Positions 1 to 7,906 of a stretch of 64,000 bases of DNA are shown here, one piece after another (position 1 is the stretch's first letter; each line of letters begins with the position of its first letter). The position numbers and the translations under genes are program-made. This stretch comes from Pseudomonas sp. Au-Pse12 (GTDB taxonomy: Bacteria; Pseudomonadota; Gammaproteobacteria; Pseudomonadales; Pseudomonadaceae). The stretch covers positions 1-64,000 of the forward strand of contig NZ_JAJTTH010000006.1 of the NCBI RefSeq assembly GCF_021341665.1, read 5' to 3'. Under the pieces are notes generated by a model, which was given only the letters and a program-made list of their open reading frames with translations, was not told where the DNA came from and did not search any database.

Positions 1-126
1 AGCCGCTGCTGAGCGCCAGCGAAGCTGCGAACGAGGACGCAGTCCTCGCAACCTGCTTTTTCCTGACACCCCGCAGTTGCCTGTTTTTACGGTCGCAGCC
101 TCGCTGGCGCTCGGCAGCGGCTACAG
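1..126. repeat. Inverted pair of REP-like palindromes (family B)
   Basis: The left arm (about 1-34) and the right arm (about 92-126) are near-perfect reverse complements, roughly 28 of 30 matching bases, built around AGCCGCTGC and GCCAGCG. The pair lies just beyond the cbpM stop codon. The same family recurs near 20471-20563. It looks like a Pseudomonas REP/BIME-type element; no gene is visible here. Confidence 0.6.
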
Positions 127-130
127 GTCA

Positions 131-433
131 TCAGTCCACCAGCAGGCGGCCCAGGCGCTGCTTGAGCATCTGGTTCTCGGCGCGCAGTTGCCGCACTTCG
201 TCCAGCAGGTCCAGGGCCAGGGCGACGCCTTCCCACTCCAGGTCCAGATCGCGGCGCAGCTTCGCCGCGCGCTTGGCCAGGGACAGTTCAACATCGTTGA
301 AACGCCAGTCCTGGGGCGCCGTCCCCTGAGGTTCGAGAATGCCGTGCTCGACGATTTCGATCACGTAGGCCGCCGACAAATCGGCCACTTCACAGAATTC
401 TTCCATGTCCAGCTGAACGATCAGGGTGCTCAT
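131..433 (-). CDS. cbpM: CbpM, modulator of the co-chaperone CbpA
   Basis: This is a 100-residue MerR-like protein of the CbpM family, which binds the J-domain of CbpA and inhibits its co-chaperone and DNA-binding activity. The sequence has the expected layout: a short beta strand (STLIVQLDMEEFCEVADL), a helical winged-helix-like core, and a C-terminal leucine-rich helix (LRAENQMLKQRLGRLL) likely to form a coiled coil. It lies 23 bases downstream of cbpA on the same strand, as in other gammaproteobacteria, so the two are almost certainly co-transcribed. Length and context agree with the family. Confidence 0.9.
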   Translation of the reverse strand: MSTLIVQLDMEEFCEVADLSAAYVIEIVEHGILEPQGTAPQDWRFNDVELSLAKRAAKLRRDLDLEWEGVALALDLLDEVRQLRAENQMLKQRLGRLLVD

Positions 434-456
434 GATCAGCGCCTCCTAGTGTCGAA

Positions 457-1398
457 TCAGAAATGTTCCCGGGGATCGAACGCCGCCTTCTTCGCCAGCT
501 CCTGCCACAAGGCCTTGACGTCGTCGCCGGTGTGCTTGGGCATCACCGCCTTGAGCTGGACGAACAGGTAGCCGCGCTGGCCGGCCTTGTTCAGCAGGCC
601 GTGGCCCTTGGCGCGCATGCGCTGGCCATTCTGGCTGCCGGCCGGAACCTTGAGGTTGATCTTGCCGGTCAGGGTCGGTACCGCGACCTCGGTGCCCAGC
701 GCCAGCTCCCAAGGGGCCAGCGGCAGGGTGATGATCAGGTTCTCGCCTTCGACATCGAATTTCGGGTGCGGCGCGAAGCGAATGGTCAGGTACAGGTCGC
801 CATTGGCTCCGCCGCCCACGCCCGGCGCGCCCTGGCCCTTGAGGCGGATGCGCTCGCCGTCGGTGACCCCGGCCGGAATCTTCACGTTCAGGCTCTTGCT
901 GGTGTTGCTGACGTGCTGGCCGGCGGCGTTGTACTGCGGCACCTGGAAGCTGATCTTCTTCGACTCGGCCGACAGGGTTTCCTCAAGAAAGATCGGCAGT
1001 TCCATTTCCACATCCTGTCCACGACGACCGCTGCTGCGGCGCTGCTCCGGGCCGCCGAATCCTGGCCCCCGGTTACCAAAGATCGAACTGAAGAAGTCCG
1101 AGAAATCGCCACCACCGTCGCCGCCGCCAAAGCCGCCACGGCTCTGCCAGCCCGGCGGCCCCTGGAACGGTTGGCCATGCTGGCCGTACTTGCGCAGGTC
1201 GTCGTACTCGGCGCGCTTGTCGGCGCTTTTCAGCGCTTCATAGGCTTCCGAGGCATCCTTGAACTTGGCCTCGGCATCCTTTTCCTTACTGACGTCGGGG
1301 TGGTATTTGCGCGCCAGCTTGCGATAGGCGGCCTTGATCGCCTTGTCGTCCGCTGTCGGCTCCACGCCGAGAATCTTGTAATAGTCTTTGAAGTCCAT
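457..1398 (-). CDS. cbpA: CbpA, DnaJ-like curved-DNA-binding co-chaperone
   Basis: The 313-residue protein is a class-II-type J-protein: an N-terminal J-domain with the HPD motif at residues 33-35, a Gly/Phe-rich linker (about 80-115), and two beta-sandwich substrate-binding domains ending in KAAFDPREHF. There is no cysteine-rich zinc finger, which separates it from DnaJ. CbpA stimulates Hsp70 ATPase activity and in E. coli also binds curved DNA in stationary phase. I chose the start at MDFKDYYKILG, the family N-terminus, instead of an upstream ATG five codons earlier. It pairs with cbpM downstream and faces an Hsp70-like gene. Confidence 0.93.
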   Translation of the reverse strand: MDFKDYYKILGVEPTADDKAIKAAYRKLARKYHPDVSKEKDAEAKFKDASEAYEALKSADKRAEYDDLRKYGQHGQPFQGPPGWQSRGGFGGGDGGGDFSDFFSSIFGNRGPGFGGPEQRRSSGRRGQDVEMELPIFLEETLSAESKKISFQVPQYNAAGQHVSNTSKSLNVKIPAGVTDGERIRLKGQGAPGVGGGANGDLYLTIRFAPHPKFDVEGENLIITLPLAPWELALGTEVAVPTLTGKINLKVPAGSQNGQRMRAKGHGLLNKAGQRGYLFVQLKAVMPKHTGDDVKALWQELAKKAAFDPREHF

Positions 1399-1695
1399 CG
1401 AGGGAATCACCATCCGTTATCAAAGTCGCGCGGCGTGCAGCACAGCATGCTCGGTCTGGCAGCATGAGAATTGATCAATCTCAATCCTCTGACTGAACGG
1501 CGCATCAGAAGTTTATCGGCAGCCGCGGACGGATCTTGTGATCCCGAGTGGCTGCTCGGCCCATGCCTGCAAGTTTGGGGGTCAAGGATAGTCTTTCAAG
1601 GCACAACAGGTGGTGATTTAGCAGATAGTCGGCCTTTGCAACGCGCGAGGACTGGCGTACGCTGCGCGGCCGTTTTTTTCACCGGACCCAAAGAC

Positions 1696-2961
1696 ATGAA
1701 CAACGCCACCCCGGCCCGTGCCTGCGGCATTGACTTCGGTACCTCCAACTCCACCGTCGGCTGGCTGCGCCCCGGCGAGGAGACGCTGATCGCCCTGGAG
1801 GACGACAAGATCACCCTGCCTTCGGTGGTGTTCTTCAATATCGAGGAACGCCGTCCGGTGTACGGCCGCCTGGCGCTGCACGAGTACCTGGAAGGCTACG
1901 AAGGCCGGCTGATGCGCTCGCTGAAAAGCCTGCTGGGCTCCAAGCTGATCAAGCACGACACCAGCGTGCTGGGCACCGCAATGCCCTTCAAGGACCTGTT
2001 GGGGCTGTTCATCGGCCAACTGAAAAGCCGCGCCGAAGCCACCGCCGGCCGCGAGTTCGAAGAAGTGGTACTCGGGCGCCCGGTGTTCTTCGTCGATGAC
2101 GACGCCGCCGCCGACCAGGAAGCCGAAGACACCCTGGTGGAAGTGGCGCGCAAGATCGGCTTCAAGGAAGTGTCCTTCCAGTACGAACCGATCGCCGCGG
2201 CCTTCGACTACGAGTCCAGCATCGAGCGCGAAGAGCTGGTGCTGATCGTCGACATCGGCGGCGGTACTTCCGACTTCTCCCTGGTGCGCCTGTCCCCCGA
2301 GCGCCGTGGCGTCGATAACCGCCACGACGACATCCTCGCCACCGGCGGCGTGCACGTCGGCGGCACCGACTTCGACAAGCAACTGAGCCTGCAGGGCGTA
2401 ATGCCGCTGTTCGGCTACGGCAGCCGGATGAAGAGCGGCGCCTACATGCCCACCAGCCACCACATGAACCTGGCGACCTGGCACACCATCAACTCGGTGT
2501 ACTCGCAAAAATCCCAGCTGGCCCTGGGCAGCATGCGCTACGACATTGAAGACACCGGCGGCATCGACCGTCTGTTCAAGCTGATCGAACAGCGCGCCGG
2601 GCACTGGCTGGCCATGGAAGTGGAAGAGACCAAGATCCAGCTGACCCACGCCGAAAGCCGCCTGGTGGCCCTGGACCGCATCGAGCGCGACCTCAGCGTC
2701 GACCTGAGCCGGGCCCTGTTCGAATCCTCCATCGACGGTTTGCTGGAACGCATCCGCACCAGCGTCACCCAGTTGCTGAGCGACGCCAATGTCGGTGTGG
2801 CCCAGGTCGACACGGTGTTCTTCACCGGCGGCTCCAGCGGCATTCCGGCGCTGCGCCAGAGCGTGGCGGCCATGCTGCCCAACGCCCGTCACGTGGAAGG
2901 CAATATCTTCGGCAGCATCGGCAGCGGCCTGGCCATCGAGGCCAAGAAGCGCTACGGATAA
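1696..2961 (+). CDS. Hsp70-family protein, YegD-like (ATPase domain only)
   Basis: This 421-residue protein has the Hsp70/actin ATPase signatures: phosphate-1 loop GIDFGTSNSTVGW near the N-terminus, phosphate-2 loop DIGGGTSDFSLV in the middle, and an adenosine motif FFTGGSSGIPALR near the C-terminus. It ends soon after, so it lacks the substrate-binding and lid domains of DnaK (about 640 residues). That matches the E. coli YegD type (about 450 residues), whose function is not well established. The reading frame is open 75 codons further upstream, but MNNATPARACGIDFG is the natural start. It is divergent from cbpAM, so a J-protein and a DnaK-like ATPase share one intergenic region. Confidence 0.88.
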   Translation: MNNATPARACGIDFGTSNSTVGWLRPGEETLIALEDDKITLPSVVFFNIEERRPVYGRLALHEYLEGYEGRLMRSLKSLLGSKLIKHDTSVLGTAMPFKDLLGLFIGQLKSRAEATAGREFEEVVLGRPVFFVDDDAAADQEAEDTLVEVARKIGFKEVSFQYEPIAAAFDYESSIEREELVLIVDIGGGTSDFSLVRLSPERRGVDNRHDDILATGGVHVGGTDFDKQLSLQGVMPLFGYGSRMKSGAYMPTSHHMNLATWHTINSVYSQKSQLALGSMRYDIEDTGGIDRLFKLIEQRAGHWLAMEVEETKIQLTHAESRLVALDRIERDLSVDLSRALFESSIDGLLERIRTSVTQLLSDANVGVAQVDTVFFTGGSSGIPALRQSVAAMLPNARHVEGNIFGSIGSGLAIEAKKRYG

Positions 2962-2963
2962 AG

Positions 2964-3045
2964 GCAGCGGCAAGCTACAAGTAAAGGCAGGACGGCGCCC
3001 GGCCCTGGCTTGTCGCTTGAAGCTTGCCGCTTGCAGCTGCCGTCC
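2964..3045. repeat. Inverted repeat, family C (GCTTGCCGCTTG type)
   Basis: A GCGGCAAGCTACAAG arm is followed by a GCTTGAAGCTTGCCGCTTGCAGCTGCC arm in inverted orientation. The element fills the gap between two convergent genes. Related copies occur at about 33447-33515 and 54812-54884. It could fold into a hairpin that ends transcription from both sides. Confidence 0.55.
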
Positions 3046-4055
3046 TAGACCAAGCCCGCCAGCTTCAACTCGCTCTTCAGGTACGCGTAGTAGATCGGCC
3101 CCGCCACCACCCCGGGCAGGCCGAAGGCGGCCTCGAACACCAGCATCGCCAGGAGCAGTTCCCAGGACTTGGCACTGATCTGCCCGCCGACGATCCGCGC
3201 GTTGAGGAAGTATTCCAGCTTGTGGATAAAGATCAGGTAGCCCAGCGCCGCTACCGCCACCCAGATCGACAGCGACAGCCCGACGATGGTGATCAGGGTG
3301 TTGGAGATCAGGTTGCCGATCACCGGCAACAGGCCCAGCAGGAAAGTCAGCACGATCAGGGTCTTGGTCAGCGGCAGCTTGACCCCGAACAGCGGCAGGA
3401 CCAGCGCCAGGAAGATCCCGGTGAAGAAGGTGTTGAGCAGGGAGATCTTGATCTGCGCGAAGACGATGTTGCGAAACGCCTGGACCAGCAGGTGCAGGCG
3501 ATCGAACAACGCCGCCGCCAGAGGCTTGCGCTTGGTCAGGTCGGGGATGCGCTGCAGGGCGATGATCGCCCCCAGGACCATGCCGATCAACAGGGTCACG
3601 AACATGTGCGCCGCGTCCTTGCCCACCAGCTGCAACTCGCTCAGGTGCTTGCTGGCCCAGGCGCCGATGGCGGCCTGGAACTCCGCGGCGCTGGCCGGCA
3701 GGTAGGCGTCGAGGAACGGCGGCAACTGGCCCCGGGCCTTGTCCACCACCACCATGAACTTGCCCAGCGAGGCGCCGGGATTCTCTGCTTCATGCAGCAA
3801 GAAACTGATGGCCCCGGCGAACAACAGGGTCAGCAGACTGACCACCAGCGTGCCCAGCAGCGCCACCGCCAGCCAGCGCGCGCGCCGGCCCTCGATCAGC
3901 CGCTGCAATTGCGGGGTGAGCATGTTGACCAGCTCGAACACCAACAGCCCTGCCAGCAAGCTGGGCAACAGACGCAGGGGCAAGGCCAGCAACAGGCCAC
4001 CGAAAATGATGATCCAACTGATGAACAACAGATGACGCTGTGAAAACGCTGGCAT
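3045..4055 (-). CDS. AI-2E family (PF01594-type) membrane transporter
   Basis: The 336-residue protein is strongly hydrophobic with about eight membrane segments. It has the features of the AI-2E/UPF0118 family: a TM pair at the N-terminus, a soluble stretch around residues 110-170 (LGKFMVVVDKARGQLPPFL), and a C-terminal bundle containing LPVIGNLISNTLITI and GLPGVVAGPIYYAYLKSEL. Family members include TqsA, proposed to export autoinducer-2, and Na+/H+ antiporters, so the substrate cannot be told from sequence. It stands alone, convergent with the Hsp70-like gene. Confidence 0.85.
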   Translation of the reverse strand: MPAFSQRHLLFISWIIIFGGLLLALPLRLLPSLLAGLLVFELVNMLTPQLQRLIEGRRARWLAVALLGTLVVSLLTLLFAGAISFLLHEAENPGASLGKFMVVVDKARGQLPPFLDAYLPASAAEFQAAIGAWASKHLSELQLVGKDAAHMFVTLLIGMVLGAIIALQRIPDLTKRKPLAAALFDRLHLLVQAFRNIVFAQIKISLLNTFFTGIFLALVLPLFGVKLPLTKTLIVLTFLLGLLPVIGNLISNTLITIVGLSLSIWVAVAALGYLIFIHKLEYFLNARIVGGQISAKSWELLLAMLVFEAAFGLPGVVAGPIYYAYLKSELKLAGLV

Positions 4056-4179
4056 ATAGCCTCAAGACAAACAGCGGGAAAAGACCGGCAGTCTGCCAGC
4101 CTTCACCCCCGAGGAATAGTGGCAGGCGCCCCAAGGGCATGGGCTTACAGGGTACTGGAGCGTTGTGACCGGCGAAGGT

Positions 4180-5046
4180 TCAGTCGGTTTTGGCCTGAGG
4201 CACCGGGGCTGAAAGGTCGGGCAGCGGGACGTCGTAGCCGCAGTAGTGCAAGTGTGTCCGGATCAGTCGCTTGTCGGGGTAGTCACTCCCCCAGGGCAGC
4301 TTCTGGTCGTAGCGCGACTTGATATGGGCACAGAACCCCTGGATATCAGCCCGGGCCTTGGCCAGCACCGGCGCCGGCAGCGGATTGATCTTCAGGCTCT
4401 GAAAGAACGGCACGATGAACACCTGATCCAGATCGTAGCCCTTGCTCCCAAGGGGCAGGCGCTGGCCGGCATGCACATAGAAGGGTTGTTGCAGGCCGCT
4501 CTCCTGTTCCCAGCACCAGTACTTGACCTCATCCTCGAAGATCCCGACCGCGACGCCCTCCCAACGCTCATAGATGCGTAGGCATTGGTGCCCCCGCATG
4601 CTCACCCAGTCGATGCTGCTGGGCTTGACGCCGCTATAGGACGGCAGGGCCTGACGAGCCAGGAGATCGTCCAGAAACGCCTGCGGCGGATAGGGCAAGC
4701 CGTCCGCCCGGCCATCGAGAAAGCTGTTGACCCGCATATAGAGCGCAGATGCCGTCACCTGAATGTCGCCGTAGGAGAAAGACCCGGAGGTGCCGACAGA
4801 CAAAGCATCGCGGCCCTTCTCGTAGGTAAAGCCACTGGTAATGGTGCCGCATTGCGCATGCCGATACGGCCCGGGCAAATCGAAGGAATAGCGCTGCATC
4901 AGGGTGATCCGCTTCGCGCCTTCGGTGCACAGCATGCGGCTGTCCAAGCGATCATTTTCGTAGACCAGGGGCGGCGACATGCAGCCGCTGATGATCACCA
5001 GAAGTCCGCCTACCAGTGCGCGCTCGATAGCGCGGCGCATGCTCAT
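4180..5046 (-). CDS. Lipoprotein of unknown function (288 aa)
   Basis: I do not recognise this family. The N-terminus has a positively charged start, a hydrophobic stretch and a lipobox-like LVIISGC, so it is probably a lipid-anchored envelope protein. The body is rich in aromatic residues and includes several cysteines (for example GHQCLRIYERWEG, VKYWCWEQE, HYCGYDVPLP) that could form disulfides in the periplasm. Several ATGs are available; I chose the one at 5046 because GAGG sits six bases before it. An earlier ATG at 5067 would overlap the upstream lipoprotein gene. The two lipoprotein genes abut on the same strand and likely form one unit. Confidence 0.7.
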   Translation of the reverse strand: MSMRRAIERALVGGLLVIISGCMSPPLVYENDRLDSRMLCTEGAKRITLMQRYSFDLPGPYRHAQCGTITSGFTYEKGRDALSVGTSGSFSYGDIQVTASALYMRVNSFLDGRADGLPYPPQAFLDDLLARQALPSYSGVKPSSIDWVSMRGHQCLRIYERWEGVAVGIFEDEVKYWCWEQESGLQQPFYVHAGQRLPLGSKGYDLDQVFIVPFFQSLKINPLPAPVLAKARADIQGFCAHIKSRYDQKLPWGSDYPDKRLIRTHLHYCGYDVPLPDLSAPVPQAKTD

Positions 5047-5063
5047 GGCCAGCCTCATCAGGC

Positions 5064-5528
5064 TCATTGCTGATATTTGCTGATAAATGAATATTGGCTC
5101 CCCGCGGCTTCGACGAGGCCCCGCATTTCCTGCTCCTGCGCCGGCTCGCCGACAAAGAACACCCAGACCCGAGGAAACTGCTGATCACTCAGCGCACCGC
5201 CGACAATCGCCTTGTCCAATGCCGGGTTGGCGCCGAATATCACGAACGTTCCATACTGCTCTGCCGAGGCTGTGCGAAACATATCGCGCATGTTGAACCG
5301 TTCCATTCCGCCTCCCGCCACAATCGCCAGGCGATCCGGAAGCACTCCATGACTGTTGATCCGAGTGAAGACCAGTGGCGGGCCTTCCTGGGATTGCAAC
5401 GAACCATCGCGGCTGTGCTGCACAGCTGACACCACGTCAGAGAGGACCTCATCCTGGCTTTTTTGACGAGGAGCAGAAGCACACCCGGCAAGAACACAAC
5501 ACAGCAGAACCCACAGAACTTTTTTCAC
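5064..5528 (-). CDS. Small lipoprotein of unknown function (154 aa)
   Basis: The protein starts at a GTG (VKKVLWVLLCCVLAGCASAP) preceded by GGGAAG at five bases. The N-terminus is a textbook lipoprotein signal with lipobox LAGC. The frame is open far upstream, but that extension has no signal and an unlikely composition. The mature part holds VFTRINSHGVLPDRLAIVAGGG and PRVWVFFVGEPAQEQEM, which I cannot assign to a family. It ends where the next lipoprotein gene begins, so the two are probably co-expressed envelope proteins. Confidence 0.7.
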   Translation of the reverse strand: MKKVLWVLLCCVLAGCASAPRQKSQDEVLSDVVSAVQHSRDGSLQSQEGPPLVFTRINSHGVLPDRLAIVAGGGMERFNMRDMFRTASAEQYGTFVIFGANPALDKAIVGGALSDQQFPRVWVFFVGEPAQEQEMRGLVEAAGSQYSFISKYQQ

Positions 5529-5693
5529 CGTCACTTCCCTATGCAATTGCTGGCCAGCTCCAAGCGCTGCGCCTCCATTAAGGCGTCGAACATCCGCCCC
5601 CTCGCTTGCGATGAAGCGCAAAGGATCATAAACACAATGACGGAATATGGCTGAAAAAAAACAGCCATGTGCAACGAGGCGCGCGGGAGATGA

Positions 5694-5719
5694 GCCTCCC
5701 CAAGGCAAGACGGGGAGGC
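5694..5719. terminator. GC-rich hairpin downstream of psiF
   Basis: GCCTCCCC and GGGGAGGC flank a ten-base loop just beyond the psiF stop. There is no clean T-run directly after the stem on the psiF strand, so it may work as a 3' stabilising hairpin rather than a full intrinsic terminator. A second small hairpin with an A8 loop lies at 5647-5668. Confidence 0.45.
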
Positions 5720-5741
5720 GCAATGACGGTATCGATTGGAC

Positions 5742-6041
5742 TTATTTCTTCTTCAGGCAATCACTCATGAACGCCTTGCGCGCATCGCCCTTGAGGGCCT
5801 TGGCGGTGGCGTCGGCGTTGCAGGTCTTCATTCTTTCCTGAGGCGTGGAAGGGGTGGCGGCGGCAGCCGGGGCGGCCTTGAGGCAGGTGCTCATGAAGGC
5901 CTTGCGCTCGTCGCCCTTGAGGCTCTTGGCGGTGGCTTCGGCGTTACAGTTGGTCATCTTGTTCTGTTGGGCAGTGGCGGCAAACCCCTGGGAGCACAGC
6001 AGCAGGCCCACCATCAACAACGGAATACGCAACATCTTCAT
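5742..6041 (-). CDS. psiF: PsiF family periplasmic protein
   Basis: The 99-residue protein has a cleavable signal peptide (MKMLRIPLLMVGLLLCSQGFA) followed by two PsiF repeats. Each repeat has the pattern NCNAEATAKSLKGDERKAF then MSTCLK, giving two conserved cysteines per repeat. In E. coli, psiF lies beside phoA and responds to phosphate starvation; its biochemical role is not known. Here it stands alone, preceded by GGAGAACACTCC at the start codon. Confidence 0.88.
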   Translation of the reverse strand: MKMLRIPLLMVGLLLCSQGFAATAQQNKMTNCNAEATAKSLKGDERKAFMSTCLKAAPAAAATPSTPQERMKTCNADATAKALKGDARKAFMSDCLKKK

Positions 6042-6112
6042 GGAGTGTTCTCCTGGTCACCGCGCCGACGGGCACGGCCTCCTGCGCAGTGTAGACAAAG
6101 CCTGTTACACCT

Positions 6113-6901
6113 TCATCTGTTCTGCAGGCCGGCCCGGCGGTACTGCTCGGGCGTACTGCCGGCCTGGCGCTGGAACATCGCGATAAACGCCGAGGCGCTG
6201 CTGTAGCCCATGTCGAAGGCGATTTCCTGGATGCTGCGCGGGCTGTCCAGGGCCTCGATGGAGGCCAGGAAACGCTGGCGCTGGCGCCATTCGCCAAAGC
6301 TCATGCCCAGCTCGCGAACGAACTGCCGGGCCAGGGTCCGTTCGCTGACATGGGCCTGCCGCGCCCAGTGGGCAAGAGGCTGGTTGTTGCCCGGCTCGGC
6401 CTGCAACACCTGGAGCACCCGCAGCAGATCGGGGCTGCTGGCGTAAGGCAGGTAGCAGGTATGCACCGGCGCCTGGCGCAACTGATCCAGCAGTACCTGA
6501 GCCAGGCGCTGGTCGGCCTCGCCCTCGGGGATCTGCACGTCACGGGCGGCGAAGTCCTTGAGGATTGCCTTGAGGATCTCGCTGATGGCCAGGGTGCTGC
6601 CCTGAGCGGGCAACTGCGCGCACAGCTCCGGGGCCAGCAGCACGGCGCGGTAATTGATCGGCTGCGAGGTGTAGAAACTGTGGGGCGTCTGCGGCGGCAC
6701 CCAGACCGCGTATTGCGGTGGCGACATGAAGCGCTGGCCGTCGATTTCCATGTGCATCACGCCGTGCGCCGAATACTCCAGGCAGCCCCAGGGATGACGG
6801 TGCTCCAGGGCATGGCTGTGGGCGGCGAAGTCGGCATAACGGAAATACACCGGCGCGGGCAGCCCGTGGAAATCCAGAAGATCGATGTGTTTTTTGCTCA
6901 T
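6113..6901 (-). CDS. AraC family transcriptional regulator
   Basis: The 262-residue protein has an N-terminal cupin-like sensing domain (HRHPWGCLEYSAHGVMHMEIDG and PPQYAVWVPPQTPHSFY) and a C-terminal AraC double helix-turn-helix (VSERTLARQFVRELGMSFGE, then IQEIAFDMGYSSASAFIAMF). This layout is typical of AraC regulators that control a neighbouring exporter. It is divergent from the DMT transporter gene with about 96 bases between, so control of that gene is the simplest guess. The ligand cannot be predicted. Confidence 0.85.
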   Translation of the reverse strand: MSKKHIDLLDFHGLPAPVYFRYADFAAHSHALEHRHPWGCLEYSAHGVMHMEIDGQRFMSPPQYAVWVPPQTPHSFYTSQPINYRAVLLAPELCAQLPAQGSTLAISEILKAILKDFAARDVQIPEGEADQRLAQVLLDQLRQAPVHTCYLPYASSPDLLRVLQVLQAEPGNNQPLAHWARQAHVSERTLARQFVRELGMSFGEWRQRQRFLASIEALDSPRSIQEIAFDMGYSSASAFIAMFQRQAGSTPEQYRRAGLQNR

Positions 6902-6997
6902 GCTGTCCGGATGTCGGGGCGGGTTGTCTGGTTCGCAGTATAGGCATTGATTCGGACAAGGGGATAATCAGCCCTCATCAACTCTGTGGTTGTCTCC

Positions 6998-7903
6998 ATG
7001 CAATACGCTTATCCACTGCTGGCCATCTTTATCTGGGCTGGCAATACCGTGATCAACAAACTCGCCGTGGGCGCGATCTTCCCCGCGGAGATCGGCTTCT
7101 ATCGCTGGTTGCTGGCCGGCCTGCTGTTCACCCCCTTCATGCTCAAGCCGGTGCTCAGCCACTGGCCGGTGATCCGTCCCAACCTGTGGCGCATCGCCAT
7201 TCTCGGCATCCTGGGCATGGCGGTGTATCAGAGCCTGGCTTACTTCGCCGCCAGCCTGACCTCGGCCACCAACATGGGCATCATCCTTTCGCTGATGCCG
7301 CTGATGTCCCTGGCCATGGCCATCGCCGCCCTGGGCCAGCGCCTGACCGCCGGGGCCCTGGTGGGCGCGGTGCTGTCGTTTGCCGGGGTGCTGCTGGTGG
7401 TGTCCTCCGGCAGCCTGGCCGCACTGCTGCAGCACGGGGTCAACCTGGGGGACGCAATGATGCTGGTGGCCACCCTGGCCTATGCGATCTACAGCACCTT
7501 GCTGAAAAAATGGCAGCTGCGCCTGCCACCGCTGGTGCTGCTGTACCTGCAGGTGCTGGTGGCGGTGGTGGTATTGCTACCGCTGTTCCTGGCCTCGCCC
7601 AAAGTCGGGCCGACCCTGCAGAACATTCCCCTGGTGCTTTACGCCTGCCTGCTGGCCTCGATGCTCGCGCCCCTGGCCTGGATGCAGGCGGTGGTGCACC
7701 TGGGGCCAAGCCGCACCACGCTGTTCTTCAACCTCTTGCCATTGATCACGGCGCTGATTGCCGCCGTGGTGCTGCATGAGCAACTGGCCTGGTTCCATCT
7801 GGTGGGTGGTGTGCTGACGTTGGCCGGGGTGGTTCTTTCGGAGCGCTGGACCACGGTGCTGCGGCCGTTCGCCGGCAAGCCGGTGCCTACGGGGCCAAGG
7901 TGA
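6998..7903 (+). CDS. DMT superfamily (EamA) exporter
   Basis: The 301-residue membrane protein has ten predicted helices arranged as two EamA repeats, each with the usual small-residue and proline pattern (IFIWAGNTVINKLAV, then LATLAYAIYSTLLKKW). Such proteins export metabolites such as amino acids or nucleosides. I chose the ATG at 6998 (MQYAYPLLAIFIWAG) over a GTG four codons earlier because it begins directly before the first helix. The last codons (RPFAGKPVPTGPR) are encoded by a REP-like palindrome, so the C-terminal tail appears to be repeat-derived. It is convergent with the lipase gene, only three bases apart. Confidence 0.85.
   Translation: MQYAYPLLAIFIWAGNTVINKLAVGAIFPAEIGFYRWLLAGLLFTPFMLKPVLSHWPVIRPNLWRIAILGILGMAVYQSLAYFAASLTSATNMGIILSLMPLMSLAMAIAALGQRLTAGALVGAVLSFAGVLLVVSSGSLAALLQHGVNLGDAMMLVATLAYAIYSTLLKKWQLRLPPLVLLYLQVLVAVVVLLPLFLASPKVGPTLQNIPLVLYACLLASMLAPLAWMQAVVHLGPSRTTLFFNLLPLITALIAAVVLHEQLAWFHLVGGVLTLAGVVLSERWTTVLRPFAGKPVPTGPR
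7868..7890. repeat. REP palindrome (family A) inside the DMT gene 3' end
   Basis: TTCGCCGGCAAGCCGG followed by TGCCTAC matches the GCCGGCTTGCCGGCGAA core seen in intergenic copies elsewhere in this window (for example 26513, 38244, 61621). Here it is part of the coding sequence and supplies the last residues of the transporter. Confidence 0.7.
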
Positions 7904-7906
7904 AGC

